Shown: piece by piece, positions 8,474-17,563 of the stretch | How the letters are laid out: each line of letters starts with the position of its first letter | Position numbering within the stretch: position 1 is the first letter of the stretch | Origin: an uncultured Micromonospora sp. | GTDB lineage: Bacteria > Actinomycetota > Actinomycetes > Mycobacteriales > Micromonosporaceae | Length of the DNA: 64,000 nt | Direction of reading: 5' to 3' | NCBI GenBank assembly: GCA_937951935.1 | Contig: CALGAM010000070.1 | Coordinates: 27,183 to 91,182 of the forward strand | Notes under the pieces: model-generated | Database searches by the model: none | Seen by the model: the letters and a program-made list of their open reading frames with translations, nothing else | What the model was told of the DNA's origin: nothing | Program-made: the position numbers and the translations under genes

Positions 8474-10057
8474 CTACGCCGCGCCGGCCAGCTCCAGCAG
8501 CGCGGCGTCGAGGAGCCGGGCGTACTCCGGCGTGATCGAGCCCTCGCGGGCCCGGACCGCGATCTTGTCCCGGAGGTGGCTCACCTGCCCGGCGAGGTGC
8601 GACGCCTCGACGTCCTCACCGATCCGCAGGTTTCGTAGGTGGTTGCGCAGGTCCACCCCGACGTGGTCGCGGATCGCGCTGGCGGCGAGCCCGTCCGTGA
8701 TGATCCGCTCGATGGCCGCCAGCTCCTCGGGCACCGACGGCCCCGCGGGTGCGGAGCGACGCGGCGGTGGTGCGGAGGCCAGGGCCGGGGCCGGTGTCGC
8801 CGGTGCCGCCGGTGCCGCGGTCGCCGTCGGGCGCGGCGTGGCCGACGGCGCCGGTGAGGCCGTCGGCCCGGCCGTGGGGCCGGCGTCGCCGTTGTGTGCC
8901 GAGGGCGGCCCCTCCCGCGGCGTGCTGGCGGCGACCACGACGACGGTGAGCGCGAGCAGCGCCACCGTGGTCGCGACGAGCACCCGACCCGGGTGCCGTG
9001 GTACGAGACCCCGGGCCGCGCGTACAGACCCGGAAACCGACCCCGGGGCCGGGGTCCCGTCAGCCGGTCCCGGACCCGACACCCCGGGAGCCGGCCGGTC
9101 CGGCGCCCCGGGCGGCTTCGGCGTCGTCGGGGGCGCGGCGGCCGGGGCCACGGTGGACCCGGCGCCGAGGAGGGCGTTCGGCGGCCGAGGCACCCCACGA
9201 TCGGGCCAGAGGTGCCGGGCGCCGGTGGCGGGCAGGTTCGCCCGGAGGATCTCGCCGACCTGCGCGGCGGTCGGTCGCGCGGCCGGGTCGCGGGCCAGAC
9301 ACCGCAGGCAGACGTCGGCGACCGCGGCCGGCAGGTCCGGCACGCCGGTCAGCGTGGGCGTCGCGTCGGACGCCAGCACCCGGGTCAGCTCGTCCCAGGT
9401 CTCGGCCGGGAACGGCACCCTGCCGGTGAGCGTCTCGTACAGCAGCACCCCGAGCGAGTACGTGTCGGTCGCCGGCTGGGCCGGCAGCCCGTCCAGGCGT
9501 TCCGGGGCGACGTACGCCGGGGTGCCGAACGTCTCGCCGTCCTCGTCCTCGTCCGGCGCGCCGACGTGGGTGGCGATGCCGAAGTCCAGCACCTTGGCGC
9601 CGGTGGCGGTCATCATGATGTTCGCCGGGGTGATGTCCCGGTGCACGATGCCCAGCCGGTGTGCCGCGGCCAGGGCCTCCGCCACCTGCGCGCAGACCTC
9701 CACGGCCGCCGGCCAGGGCAGCGGACCCGCGGTGAGCCACGCCTTCAGCTCCTCGCCGGTCAGCAGCTCCATCACCACGAAAGCGACGATCTCGCCGTCC
9801 GGCCCGAACGTCTCGCCGTAGTCGTGGACGGCGGTGACGTGCGGATGCACGAGCTGGGCCGCCGCGCGGGCCTCCTCCCGGACCATCTCCCGGAACTTCG
9901 GGTCGGCGGCCAACGACGCGGCGAGCACCTTCACCGCCACCACCCGGTCGAGCACCTCGTCCCGGGCCCGCCAGATCACCGACATCCCGCCGGAGCCGAT
10001 CCTGTCGATCAGACGGTATCTTCGGGCAAGCAGGCCGCCCGCCTGCAACGCTGCCAT
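8474..10057 (-). CDS. Membrane Ser/Thr protein kinase (PknB family)
   Basis: About 527 aa. The kinase domain (about 10-270) has the glycine loop IGSGGMSVIW, VAVKVL lysine, HRDITPANIM catalytic loop and DFGIA. The catalytic-loop Lys usual after HRD (HRDxK) is Thr here; the Asp and Asn are present. A Pro/Ala-rich juxtamembrane region, one TM (RVLVATTVALLALTVVVVAA) and a Ser/Thr/Pro/Ala-rich extracellular tail follow, ending in a helical segment with no PASTA repeats. ATG 10057 is preferred; GTG 10069 is possible. Monocistronic, divergent from the patatin gene. Confidence 0.88.
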   Translation of the reverse strand: MAALQAGGLLARRYRLIDRIGSGGMSVIWRARDEVLDRVVAVKVLAASLAADPKFREMVREEARAAAQLVHPHVTAVHDYGETFGPDGEIVAFVVMELLTGEELKAWLTAGPLPWPAAVEVCAQVAEALAAAHRLGIVHRDITPANIMMTATGAKVLDFGIATHVGAPDEDEDGETFGTPAYVAPERLDGLPAQPATDTYSLGVLLYETLTGRVPFPAETWDELTRVLASDATPTLTGVPDLPAAVADVCLRCLARDPAARPTAAQVGEILRANLPATGARHLWPDRGVPRPPNALLGAGSTVAPAAAPPTTPKPPGAPDRPAPGVSGPGPADGTPAPGSVSGSVRAARGLVPRHPGRVLVATTVALLALTVVVVAASTPREGPPSAHNGDAGPTAGPTASPAPSATPRPTATAAPAAPATPAPALASAPPPRRSAPAGPSVPEELAAIERIITDGLAASAIRDHVGVDLRNHLRNLRIGEDVEASHLAGQVSHLRDKIAVRAREGSITPEYARLLDAALLELAGAA

Positions 10058-10353
10058 CGTTCGTCGCACCTGCCTGGAAGAAGTCGGGGTCGCATCAGGC
10101 CGTGTGGGGCCGCCTCAGGTTGCGGGACGGTCACCGGCCTGTCAACGATCAGGCTGCCGGTGCTACAGGTCCGTTTCAACGGTGACGTCCCTTTTCCCCT
10201 AGCGTCCCCGGGCCGGTCGACCGTCGCGGCGCCACCGCGGGCAGGTTTCGTCGGACGGCCTCCGCGCTGCGCCGAGCGGTCGAGAGGCCCACCCGACGGA
10301 GAGCCGCCTCGACCACCGGAGCGGGTCGGGTGGCCCGTGCCAGGATGAATGAC

Positions 10354-11190
10354 ATGGTCAGCGGTCCGGTGGCGTTCGTGCTCGGCGGTGGCGGCGTGCT
10401 CGGCGCCGTCGAGGTCGGGATGCTGCGGGCGCTGTTCCGGGCCGGTATCCGTCCGGATCTCGTCTTCGGCACCTCCATCGGCGCGGTCAACGGGGCACTC
10501 GTCGCCGCCGATCCGACCGAGACGGTCACCAGTCGGCTCGTCCGGCTCTGGACCTCGCCCGAGGCGAGCGAGGTCTACGGGGACTCGATCGCCCGGCAGG
10601 TGCGGCGGTTCGCCGCCCGCACCCACCTGCACTCGCCGCGCCCGCTGCGCCGGCTCCTTGAGGCCGAACTCGGTGAGACGACCACCTTCGCCGACCTGGC
10701 CGTGCCGTTCCGCTGCTGCGCGGCGAGCATCGAGCGCGCCGCCGAGCACTGGTTCGGCAGCGGGCTGCTGGTGCCGGCGGTGCTCGCCTCCGCCGCGGTT
10801 CCCGGCCTGCTGCCTCCCGTCGAGATCGACGGTGAGCACTTCATCGACGGCGGGATCGTCAACTCGATCCCGGTCGGCGAGGCGGTGCAGGCGGGTGCCA
10901 GGCAGATCTTCGTCCTCCAGGTGGGCAGGATCGAACGGCCGCTGAGCCCGCCGCGTCGACCGTGGGAGATCGCGCAGGTGGCGTTCGAGATCGCCCGTCG
11001 GCACCGGTTCGCCCGGGAGATGTCCGCCCTGCCGGACGGCGTGGCCGTCCACGTGCTGCCGACCGGCGGGCTCGCGCCGCGCGACGACAGCCCGTGGGCG
11101 TACCGGGACATGGCGGCGGTCAGCCGGCGGATCAGCCGTGCCTACACCGCCTCGCGGCGCTACCTCGCCGAGCACCTGGGCCTCGACTGA
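10354..11190 (+). CDS. Patatin-like phospholipase
   Basis: 278-aa cytoplasmic lipase/esterase with the patatin Ser-Asp dyad. The oxyanion loop is LGGGGVLGAVEVG, the nucleophile Ser lies in GTSIGAVNG, and the Asp lies in FIDGGIVNS. The family hydrolyses acyl chains from glycerolipids. It overlaps the next gene by one base (TGATG), so it is coupled to the PlsC-type acyltransferase; together they suggest phospholipid remodelling. ATG 10354 with AGGATG upstream was chosen; ATG 10345 and GTG 10330 are alternatives. Confidence 0.85.
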   Translation: MVSGPVAFVLGGGGVLGAVEVGMLRALFRAGIRPDLVFGTSIGAVNGALVAADPTETVTSRLVRLWTSPEASEVYGDSIARQVRRFAARTHLHSPRPLRRLLEAELGETTTFADLAVPFRCCAASIERAAEHWFGSGLLVPAVLASAAVPGLLPPVEIDGEHFIDGGIVNSIPVGEAVQAGARQIFVLQVGRIERPLSPPRRPWEIAQVAFEIARRHRFAREMSALPDGVAVHVLPTGGLAPRDDSPWAYRDMAAVSRRISRAYTASRRYLAEHLGLD

Positions 11191-12251
11191 TGCCGCTGCC
11201 ACCCCGGTGGGTCCGGCGACTCGTCCTCGCCCCGGCCACGGTGCTGCTCGCCGTACTGGTGGTGGCCACGACGCCGGTGTGGCTGATCGTGGCGGCGGCG
11301 GTCTCACCGCTGCTACCCGGTCACCCCCGTCCGTTGCGCCTGCTCTGGTTCGCCGTCGTCTACCTGGTCTGGGACGCGGCAGCCCTGGTCGCGCTCCTCG
11401 GGCTCTGGCTCGCCTCCGGCTTCGGCCGGAACAAGCGCTCCCCGTCCTTCCAACGGGCGCACCACGTGCTGGTCGGGTGGTTTCTCGACGCGCTGTTCCG
11501 CCAGGCCGGGCGGATTCTGCGGCTGCGCGTCGACGTGGTCGGCGCCGACCCGGACGCCGCCCTACCCGGCCGTCCCGAGCTGGTGCTCTGCCGCCACGCC
11601 GGGCCGGGCGACTCCTTCATCCTGATCCACGCGCTGGTGAACTGGTTCCGCCGGGAGCCCCGCATCGTGCTGAAGGACACCCTGCAGTGGGATCCGGCCG
11701 TCGACGTCATGCTCAACCGGCTGCCCAACCGGTTCATCGCCGCCGGGAGGTACGGGACCGGACACCACGGCCCCGCCGGGCGCCCCGGCGCGTCCCGGGA
11801 GACCCTCACCGAACAGATCGGGCACCTCGCCCGCGGCCTCGACGCCAACGACGCCCTCGTGATCTTTCCTGAGGGCGGCAACTTCACCCCGCGGCGTCGG
11901 ATGCGCAGCATCGACCTGCTGCGCTCCCGTGGGCTGGAGGCGATGGCGGAACGGGCCGAGGCGATGCGGCACGTCCTCCCCCCGCGACCGGGCGGCGTGC
12001 TCGCCGCGCTGGACGCCGCCCCCGGGGCAGGAGTGGTCTTCGTCGCGCACACCGGGCTGGACCGGATGTTCACCGTCGCCGACGTGTGGCGGGAACTGCC
12101 GATGGACAAGCGGATCGTGATGCGGTTCTGGTCGGTCCCGCCGGAGGAGGTGCCGGCGGGCCGCGACGAGCGGATCGAGTGGCTCTACGACTGGTGGGCG
12201 CGGATCGACGACTGGATCGACGCGTACCGCCGGAACGAGAACCCACGGTAG
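11190..12251 (+). CDS. PlsC-type 1-acyl-sn-glycerol-3-phosphate acyltransferase
   Basis: 353-aa membrane acyltransferase. Two hydrophobic segments span about 10-40 and 50-75. The catalytic block I HX4D is HAGPGD and block III is FPEGGNFTP, the substrate-phosphate motif. The protein is longer than typical PlsC (about 250 aa) because of a roughly 70-aa N-terminal membrane part and a C-terminal tail with WRELPMDK. It is translationally coupled to the patatin gene. Whether it acylates lysophosphatidate or another lysolipid cannot be told from sequence. Confidence 0.82.
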   Translation: MPLPPRWVRRLVLAPATVLLAVLVVATTPVWLIVAAAVSPLLPGHPRPLRLLWFAVVYLVWDAAALVALLGLWLASGFGRNKRSPSFQRAHHVLVGWFLDALFRQAGRILRLRVDVVGADPDAALPGRPELVLCRHAGPGDSFILIHALVNWFRREPRIVLKDTLQWDPAVDVMLNRLPNRFIAAGRYGTGHHGPAGRPGASRETLTEQIGHLARGLDANDALVIFPEGGNFTPRRRMRSIDLLRSRGLEAMAERAEAMRHVLPPRPGGVLAALDAAPGAGVVFVAHTGLDRMFTVADVWRELPMDKRIVMRFWSVPPEEVPAGRDERIEWLYDWWARIDDWIDAYRRNENPR

Positions 12252-12385
12252 CCCGCGGCGGACGTCGCGGGGCCGCCGCGCGCCCGCGAGGGCCCGCCCG
12301 GCCGCCGACCACCGCACCCCGGCCCACCCCGTCATCGGGCGGGCGCACCTCCCACCCGCTTGGCCCCGGGCCGCACCATTGCGGC

Positions 12386-15300
12386 ATGACCGAAGCGGTG
12401 CGGGCGTACCCCTGCCCGGTGTGCGGCGCCGGGGCCGATCTGGCCACCGGGTGTTCCGGCTGCGGCCGTGGGCCGGATCCCACGGCGGCGGAGGTGGTCC
12501 GGCTCAACGCGGAACTCGCCGAACTCGCCGCCCAACTGGCCCGCATCGGGGAGACGTACCGCTCGGTGGAGGCCGCCCTCCGGCACACCCGGCAGCGGCG
12601 TGACACGCTGGCCGGCCAGGTCCGCGCCGCTGCCGAGGCGGCCCGGGCCGCCGACCGCCGGGCTCCGGCGGCGCCGGCCGGCGCGCCCGTCACCGCCGGC
12701 GCCGGCTCTCCCGGCACACCGACCGGCGAACCCGCACCCGCGCCGGTACGCCCGGAAGCCTCGACGCGGGCCGTGCAGAATCTCCTCTTCGTCCTCGGCG
12801 GCCTGCTGGTCGGCGCGGCCGCCGTCGTCTTCACCGTGGTCGCCTGGCCGGCCATGGGGATCACCGGCCGGGCGGGCGTGCTCGCCGGGCTGACCGGGCT
12901 GGTGCTGGCGGTACCGGCCGTGGCCCGCCGGCGCGGCCTCACCGCCACCGCCGAGACCTTCGCGGCACTCGGCCTGCTCCTGGTGTTGCTCGACGGGTAC
13001 GCCGTCCGGGCGGTCGACCTGTTCGCCGCCACCGCCTGGCCCCGCGCCCGGTACGCGGTGCTGGTCCTGGGCGTCGGCGTACTGGTGGCGACCGGCTACC
13101 GGCGGCTGACCAGGCTCACCGCACCGTGGTTCGCCGGGCTGCTCCTGTTCCAGCCGGTGCCGCCGCTGCTGGCGTACGACGCCGGCGCCGGAACCGTCGG
13201 CTGGACGCTGGCGTTCGCCGTCCTGGCGGCGGTCGATCTCGGCCTCACCCGAGGGTGGGGAGGCGACGTGCCGGCGAGTCGGCTCGACCTGGCCCGCCGG
13301 ATCGTGGCCTGGCTGAGCTACGGCGGCGCGGTGCTGCTCTGCGGGTGCTGCGCCCTGCTGGCCCTGGTCCTCACCGACGGACCGGCCGCCGGTGCCCCGC
13401 TGTTGGTCCCGCCGTTGCTGCTGGCCGCCGGGGCGGTACTGACCCGGCATCAGGCTCTCGGTGCGGTCGCCGGCGGGCTCACCGTCGTGGCACTCGGCGC
13501 CGCCCTGCTGCGGGCCGCCGTCGAGCTCGGCTGGCCGGCGCTGGTCGGCGCGGCGGTCGTGGCGGCGCTGCTCGCCGGGGCGGTCGCCGCCACCGCCCGG
13601 TTCACGCCCTCCGGGGTGCGTCCCGGCCCGTGCGTCGGCAGCCTCACGCTGGTCGGCGCGGTGACCGCCGTGACCGGCACGATGGCGCTGGTCACGGCGG
13701 GCGCCACCGCGCTGCGCTCCCAGCCACCGTGGCGGGCCGACCCGACCGCCGAGGCCGGTCCCTTCGACTGGCAGGCGCCGGTCGCGCTGCCGGTGGCGGT
13801 CGGCACCCTGGTGACGCTGCTGCCGCCTCGCTGGCGCCGGCCTGCGGTGCTGACCGGGGCGGTGCTCACGGTGCTGGCGCTCCCGACCGCGGTGGCCCTG
13901 CCCTGGTGGATGCTGGTGGTGCTGAGCCTCGGCATGGCGGCGGGACTGACCCTGGCCGCCGTCCGGGGGACCCGGCCCGCCTGGGCGGTCGGCGCGTTGG
14001 CCGTCGCCGGGGCGGCGCTCGCCGGGCACGCACTGCTGGTGGGCCTGGCCCGCCCGGCCGGCACCGCCGGGGTTCTGGCCGCGGTGGTGCTCCTCGGGGC
14101 GACGGCCGCCGCCCTGGCCGCCCGGTCCGCCGGGCCGGTACGGCTGGTGGGCGGCGTCGCGCTCGCCGTCGCGGTGCTGGCGGCACCGGCCTCGGTGGTC
14201 GTCGGTCTCCACGCGGTCGACGTACCGCCCTGGTGGCAGGCGCGTGCCGCGCTCGCCGTCACCGTCCTGCTGACCGCGGCCGCGCTGCTGTGGCCGTGGC
14301 GACCACCCGCCGGGTACCCGCCGTACGCGTCCGGTGCGCTCTCGACGGTCGCGGTGGCGGTCGGCCTCGCCCCGGCACTGCCCGGAGTCGGCGAACCATC
14401 CGGCGTGTACGCCGCCGGGGCGCTGCTGGCGACGGTCGGGGTCCTTCACGGGCGGCGCAGATGGCGGCCCGTGGGTGTCGGGCCGGTGCCGCCGGTCGGG
14501 GAGCGGACACCGCCACCGCTGGTTCCGCTCGTCTCCGCGGCCGTGCTGCTGGTCCGGGTCGCCGTGACGGTGGCACCGGCCGTCGGGATGGTGCTCGTCG
14601 TGCCGTACACCTGGCTGTCCCGGATCTGGTCGCGGGCACCGGACGGGGTCGGGCTGCACCCGGACGACTGGCGGCCCGACACACCGGCCGCGGTGGCCCT
14701 GCTGCTGGTCACCGCCACGGCGGCCGTCCTCGGTGGGAGCCGGGCCGGCACCTGGCGGGGCGCGCTCGTGCCCGCCGCGTCGGGCCTGGCCGTCACGGTG
14801 CCGGTCGGGCTCGCCGCGTGTGGTGCCCCCTGGCCGTCCGTGCCGGCGGTGACGCTGGCCGGCGGCCTGGCGGCGTTGCTCGGCACCGCGGTCCGCGGGC
14901 GGGGCGGCCGGGCCGCCCGGGTCGGCGTACCCCTGGGCACGGCGCTCGCCGGGGCGGGCCTCGCCGGTCTCACACCGACCCGGGCCGGCACGGTCGTCGG
15001 GCTGACGGCCGTGGCCGTGACCGGGCTTGCCGCGGGCCTGGCCGGGCGACGTGTGGCGGCCCGGCTCTCGGGCTGGCTGGCCGCCGTGTCGGCGGCGGTG
15101 CTGCTCGCGGTGGCCGGGCCGCTCGCCGCCGGTCAGCCGCTCCGGCACGCCGCGCTGCTGGTGCTCGCCGTGGCCGCCGCGGCGCTGGCCGGCGGCGTGC
15201 TGCTGCGGGGGACGGCCGTGCCGTCCGGTGCCGCCGCACCCGGCGGCACGCGGCGGGCCGAGGGGGCCGCCGTGCAGCTCGCCGGGCACGGCGCCGCCCT

Positions 15301-15916
15301 GGCCGCGGGGATCCTGGCCGCCGGTGAGATCCGGTACGCCGCGACGGTCTGCCTCGCGTGGGGCGTGGTGCTGGGCGTGCGCGCGCTGCACCCGGCGGAG
15401 TCCGCGCCACGCCGCTGGGGGTACGTCGCCGGGGCCGGCGGCGCCGAACTGCTCGGGGTGTGGCTGCTGCTCGCCGCGGCCCGGGTGGCGCCGGTCGAGG
15501 CGTACACCCTGCCGGCGGCCGTGGTGGGGCTGCTGGTCGGCGGGCTGGCGCTGCGGGCCTGGCCGGGGCTGAGCAGCTGGCTCGGGTACGGGCCCGGCCT
15601 CGGCGCGGCACTGCTGCCGAGCCTGGTTCCGGTGCTGGCCGCCGACGGGCAGCCGGTGCGCCGGCTGCTGCTCGGGGTCGGCGCGCTGGCCACCGTGCTG
15701 GTCGGTGCCCGCTGGCGGCGTCAGGCGCCCGTCGTACTCGGTGGGGTGGTGCTGGCCGTACTCGCGCTACGGGAGGTGGTCGCCGTCTGGGACCGGCTGC
15801 CGCGCTGGATCTTCCTCGCGGCCGGTGGCTTCGCGCTCATCGGCATGGCGATGACGTACGAGCGGCGTCGCCGGGACCTGCGGCGGCTGCGCGCGACCAT
15901 CGGCCGGATGAGCTGA
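12386..15916 (+). CDS. Giant polytopic membrane protein with N-terminal zinc ribbon
   Basis: 1176-aa protein of unknown function. Residues 9-30 form a Cys4 zinc-ribbon-like motif (CPVCG...CSGCG). A predicted coiled coil of about 40-95 and a Pro/Ala-rich linker follow. From about 125 to the C terminus there are roughly thirty or more hydrophobic segments with little polar sequence between them. The C-terminal tail is short and basic (YERRRRDLRRLR). The length and continuous Ala/Leu/Val/Gly-rich helices resemble other actinobacterial membrane proteins of unknown role, and I recognise no catalytic motif. Single gene with no obvious partner. Confidence 0.75.
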   Translation: MTEAVRAYPCPVCGAGADLATGCSGCGRGPDPTAAEVVRLNAELAELAAQLARIGETYRSVEAALRHTRQRRDTLAGQVRAAAEAARAADRRAPAAPAGAPVTAGAGSPGTPTGEPAPAPVRPEASTRAVQNLLFVLGGLLVGAAAVVFTVVAWPAMGITGRAGVLAGLTGLVLAVPAVARRRGLTATAETFAALGLLLVLLDGYAVRAVDLFAATAWPRARYAVLVLGVGVLVATGYRRLTRLTAPWFAGLLLFQPVPPLLAYDAGAGTVGWTLAFAVLAAVDLGLTRGWGGDVPASRLDLARRIVAWLSYGGAVLLCGCCALLALVLTDGPAAGAPLLVPPLLLAAGAVLTRHQALGAVAGGLTVVALGAALLRAAVELGWPALVGAAVVAALLAGAVAATARFTPSGVRPGPCVGSLTLVGAVTAVTGTMALVTAGATALRSQPPWRADPTAEAGPFDWQAPVALPVAVGTLVTLLPPRWRRPAVLTGAVLTVLALPTAVALPWWMLVVLSLGMAAGLTLAAVRGTRPAWAVGALAVAGAALAGHALLVGLARPAGTAGVLAAVVLLGATAAALAARSAGPVRLVGGVALAVAVLAAPASVVVGLHAVDVPPWWQARAALAVTVLLTAAALLWPWRPPAGYPPYASGALSTVAVAVGLAPALPGVGEPSGVYAAGALLATVGVLHGRRRWRPVGVGPVPPVGERTPPPLVPLVSAAVLLVRVAVTVAPAVGMVLVVPYTWLSRIWSRAPDGVGLHPDDWRPDTPAAVALLLVTATAAVLGGSRAGTWRGALVPAASGLAVTVPVGLAACGAPWPSVPAVTLAGGLAALLGTAVRGRGGRAARVGVPLGTALAGAGLAGLTPTRAGTVVGLTAVAVTGLAAGLAGRRVAARLSGWLAAVSAAVLLAVAGPLAAGQPLRHAALLVLAVAAAALAGGVLLRGTAVPSGAAAPGGTRRAEGAAVQLAGHGAALAAGILAAGEIRYAATVCLAWGVVLGVRALHPAESAPRRWGYVAGAGGAELLGVWLLLAAARVAPVEAYTLPAAVVGLLVGGLALRAWPGLSSWLGYGPGLGAALLPSLVPVLAADGQPVRRLLLGVGALATVLVGARWRRQAPVVLGGVVLAVLALREVVAVWDRLPRWIFLAAGGFALIGMAMTYERRRRDLRRLRATIGRMS

Positions 15917-16063
15917 CCGGGTGGTCTCCGGTCCCGGCGCGGTGGTGGGCTGTCCGTGGTCCTCGCGCCGTGGCCGGGCGACCGGGCGCGCTCCGGAGCC
16001 GTCGCGGTCACCGGCGACCCGGATGGCCTTCACACCGTCGGTCGCGACGGTAAGGTCTGGCCC

Positions 16064-16357
16064 ATGGCAGAGGTGCTGGACGCGGCGGCGGTGCGCGCCG
16101 AGCTGGATGGGCTGGACGGCTGGTCCGGCGATCCGGCGGGTATCAGCCGCACCGTCGAGTTGCCCGGGTTCCGGGAGGCCATCGAGGTCGTGGACCGGGT
16201 CGCGGTGATCGCCGAGGAGCTCGACCACCATCCCGACATCGACATCCGGTGGCGGACGGTGACCTTCCGGTGCGCCACCCACTCGGTGGGCGGCGTCACC
16301 CGGCGGGACATCGAGTTGGCGCGGCGGATCGACGAGACAGTCCGGGGAGCGGCGTGA
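16064..16357 (+). CDS. Pterin-4a-carbinolamine dehydratase (PCD/DCoH)
   Basis: 97-aa protein carrying the PCD signature DHHP...THSVGGVT, with the paired His of the active site and the downstream His. The family dehydrates 4a-hydroxytetrahydropterin and recycles biopterin, or acts as a dimerisation cofactor. ATG 16064 gives the usual family length of about 95-100 aa. The stop overlaps the GTG of the FHA-domain gene by GTGA, so the two are made together, though no functional link is known. Confidence 0.88.
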   Translation: MAEVLDAAAVRAELDGLDGWSGDPAGISRTVELPGFREAIEVVDRVAVIAEELDHHPDIDIRWRTVTFRCATHSVGGVTRRDIELARRIDETVRGAA

Positions 16358-17502
16358 GGTTCGAGATCAGCAAGGTCCTCGACGCGATCGAGGGCCGGGT
16401 CAGCACCGATCCCTCGCTGGTCCGGGCGGTGCTCGACCTTGCCGAGGTGGTCCGGTACACGGACCTGGACGGCGGCCGGCCGGCCAGCACGCTGCGGCTG
16501 GGCATGGTGATGGACGCGCTGAGCCGCCACCTTGAGGAGGACAACGTCCCGGTGTACGCGGTGGTGCACCGAGCGTTGCTCAGCGAGGCCGATCTGACCT
16601 CGAACGAGCGCATGGTGCTCCGGCGCTGGGCCGACGACGGCCTGGTCGAGGTGATGAACAATCCCGGCGACCGGGTGCTGGAGGTGGCCGACCTGCTGGG
16701 CCTGCCGGTGCTCAGCCGCAACCGCTACGACGGCCTGGCCGGCCGCTACCCCTGGGTGACCAGTCAGCCGGGTCGGCTGCTCGCCCCGCTGCCGGGGGCG
16801 GGCGGACCGGTGCTGGTGCCCCGGGTGCAGGGTGCCCCGTCGACCCCGGGCGGTCCGTCCCCGACCGGCCGGAAGCTGCTGGCCCGGACGTGGCGCTGCA
16901 GGGAGCCCGGCTGTGCGCTCTTCGGCGGCGAGGGCGGAGGCGCCTTCGCCGACCTGGCCCGGGTCGACCGCGGGCCGAGTGCCCAGCCGCCGCCGACCCT
17001 GCGCACCGGGGTGCCGACCTGCCCCCGGCACGAGCACCGGCTCGTGGACGCCGGTCCGCGACCGGGCAGCGAGGTGTTGTCGGTGCGGATCGGCGGCATG
17101 GTACGGCGCCGGTTCGTGGTGACCACGGAACGCCCGGTGGTGGTGGGGCGCGCGCCGGAGGACCCCGGTGGGATCCGGCTCGGCCAGTGGCTCAACGACG
17201 AGGCGCGACGGTGGATCAGCCGCAGCCACGTCCGCTTCGAGTTGCGCGGCGCCGACCTCGTCGCCCAGGACGTCAGCACCAACGGCTCCGGGGTGCGCCC
17301 CGGCGGCTCGATGGACGAGTCCGAGCGTATCCCGCTGGCCCGCCAGCAGTACCTGATGCGTTCCGGCGACATCGTGGAGCTGTATCCGGGCGTCCAGGTG
17401 GCGCGGGCGAGCACCTGGACCACGGGGGGCATGACGAATCCGACCTCGGTGATGGCCGAGGCGCCGACCATGGCGATGCGGCTGACCGACGGTCTCCGGT
17501 AG
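16354..17502 (+). CDS. FHA-domain protein
   Basis: 382 aa. The N-terminal half (about 1-140) is helical and unrecognised. The middle has four Cys/His-type ligands (CREPGC and CPRHEHR), suggesting a zinc site. The C-terminal FHA domain (about 250-350) has SRSHVRF and DVSTNGSGV, the phosphothreonine-binding loops. FHA proteins bind substrates of Ser/Thr kinases such as the one at 8474. GTG start overlaps the PCD stop. Role unknown. Confidence 0.8.
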   Translation: MRFEISKVLDAIEGRVSTDPSLVRAVLDLAEVVRYTDLDGGRPASTLRLGMVMDALSRHLEEDNVPVYAVVHRALLSEADLTSNERMVLRRWADDGLVEVMNNPGDRVLEVADLLGLPVLSRNRYDGLAGRYPWVTSQPGRLLAPLPGAGGPVLVPRVQGAPSTPGGPSPTGRKLLARTWRCREPGCALFGGEGGGAFADLARVDRGPSAQPPPTLRTGVPTCPRHEHRLVDAGPRPGSEVLSVRIGGMVRRRFVVTTERPVVVGRAPEDPGGIRLGQWLNDEARRWISRSHVRFELRGADLVAQDVSTNGSGVRPGGSMDESERIPLARQQYLMRSGDIVELYPGVQVARASTWTTGGMTNPTSVMAEAPTMAMRLTDGLR

Positions 17503-17520
17503 ACCCGGGGTGCGCGACGG

Positions 17521-17563
17521 GCTGGGGGGCCGGCCGGGCGGGACCTACCGGCCGACCCCCAGC
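17521..17563. terminator. Bidirectional hairpin between convergent genes
   Basis: GCTGGGGG (17521-17528) pairs with CCCCCAGC (17556-17563), and GCCGG (17529-17533) with CCGGC (17548-17552), leaving a 3-nt bulge. It spans the end of the LLM gene and separates it from the FHA gene. Confidence 0.45.

Noticed and set aside
12332..15391. Long minus-strand ORF opposite the giant membrane protein gene (1019 aa)
   Set aside because: It is the reverse-frame shadow of the membrane protein: Gln/Arg/Gly/His-rich, no hydrophobic core or motif, wholly inside a coding sequence with clear codon bias.
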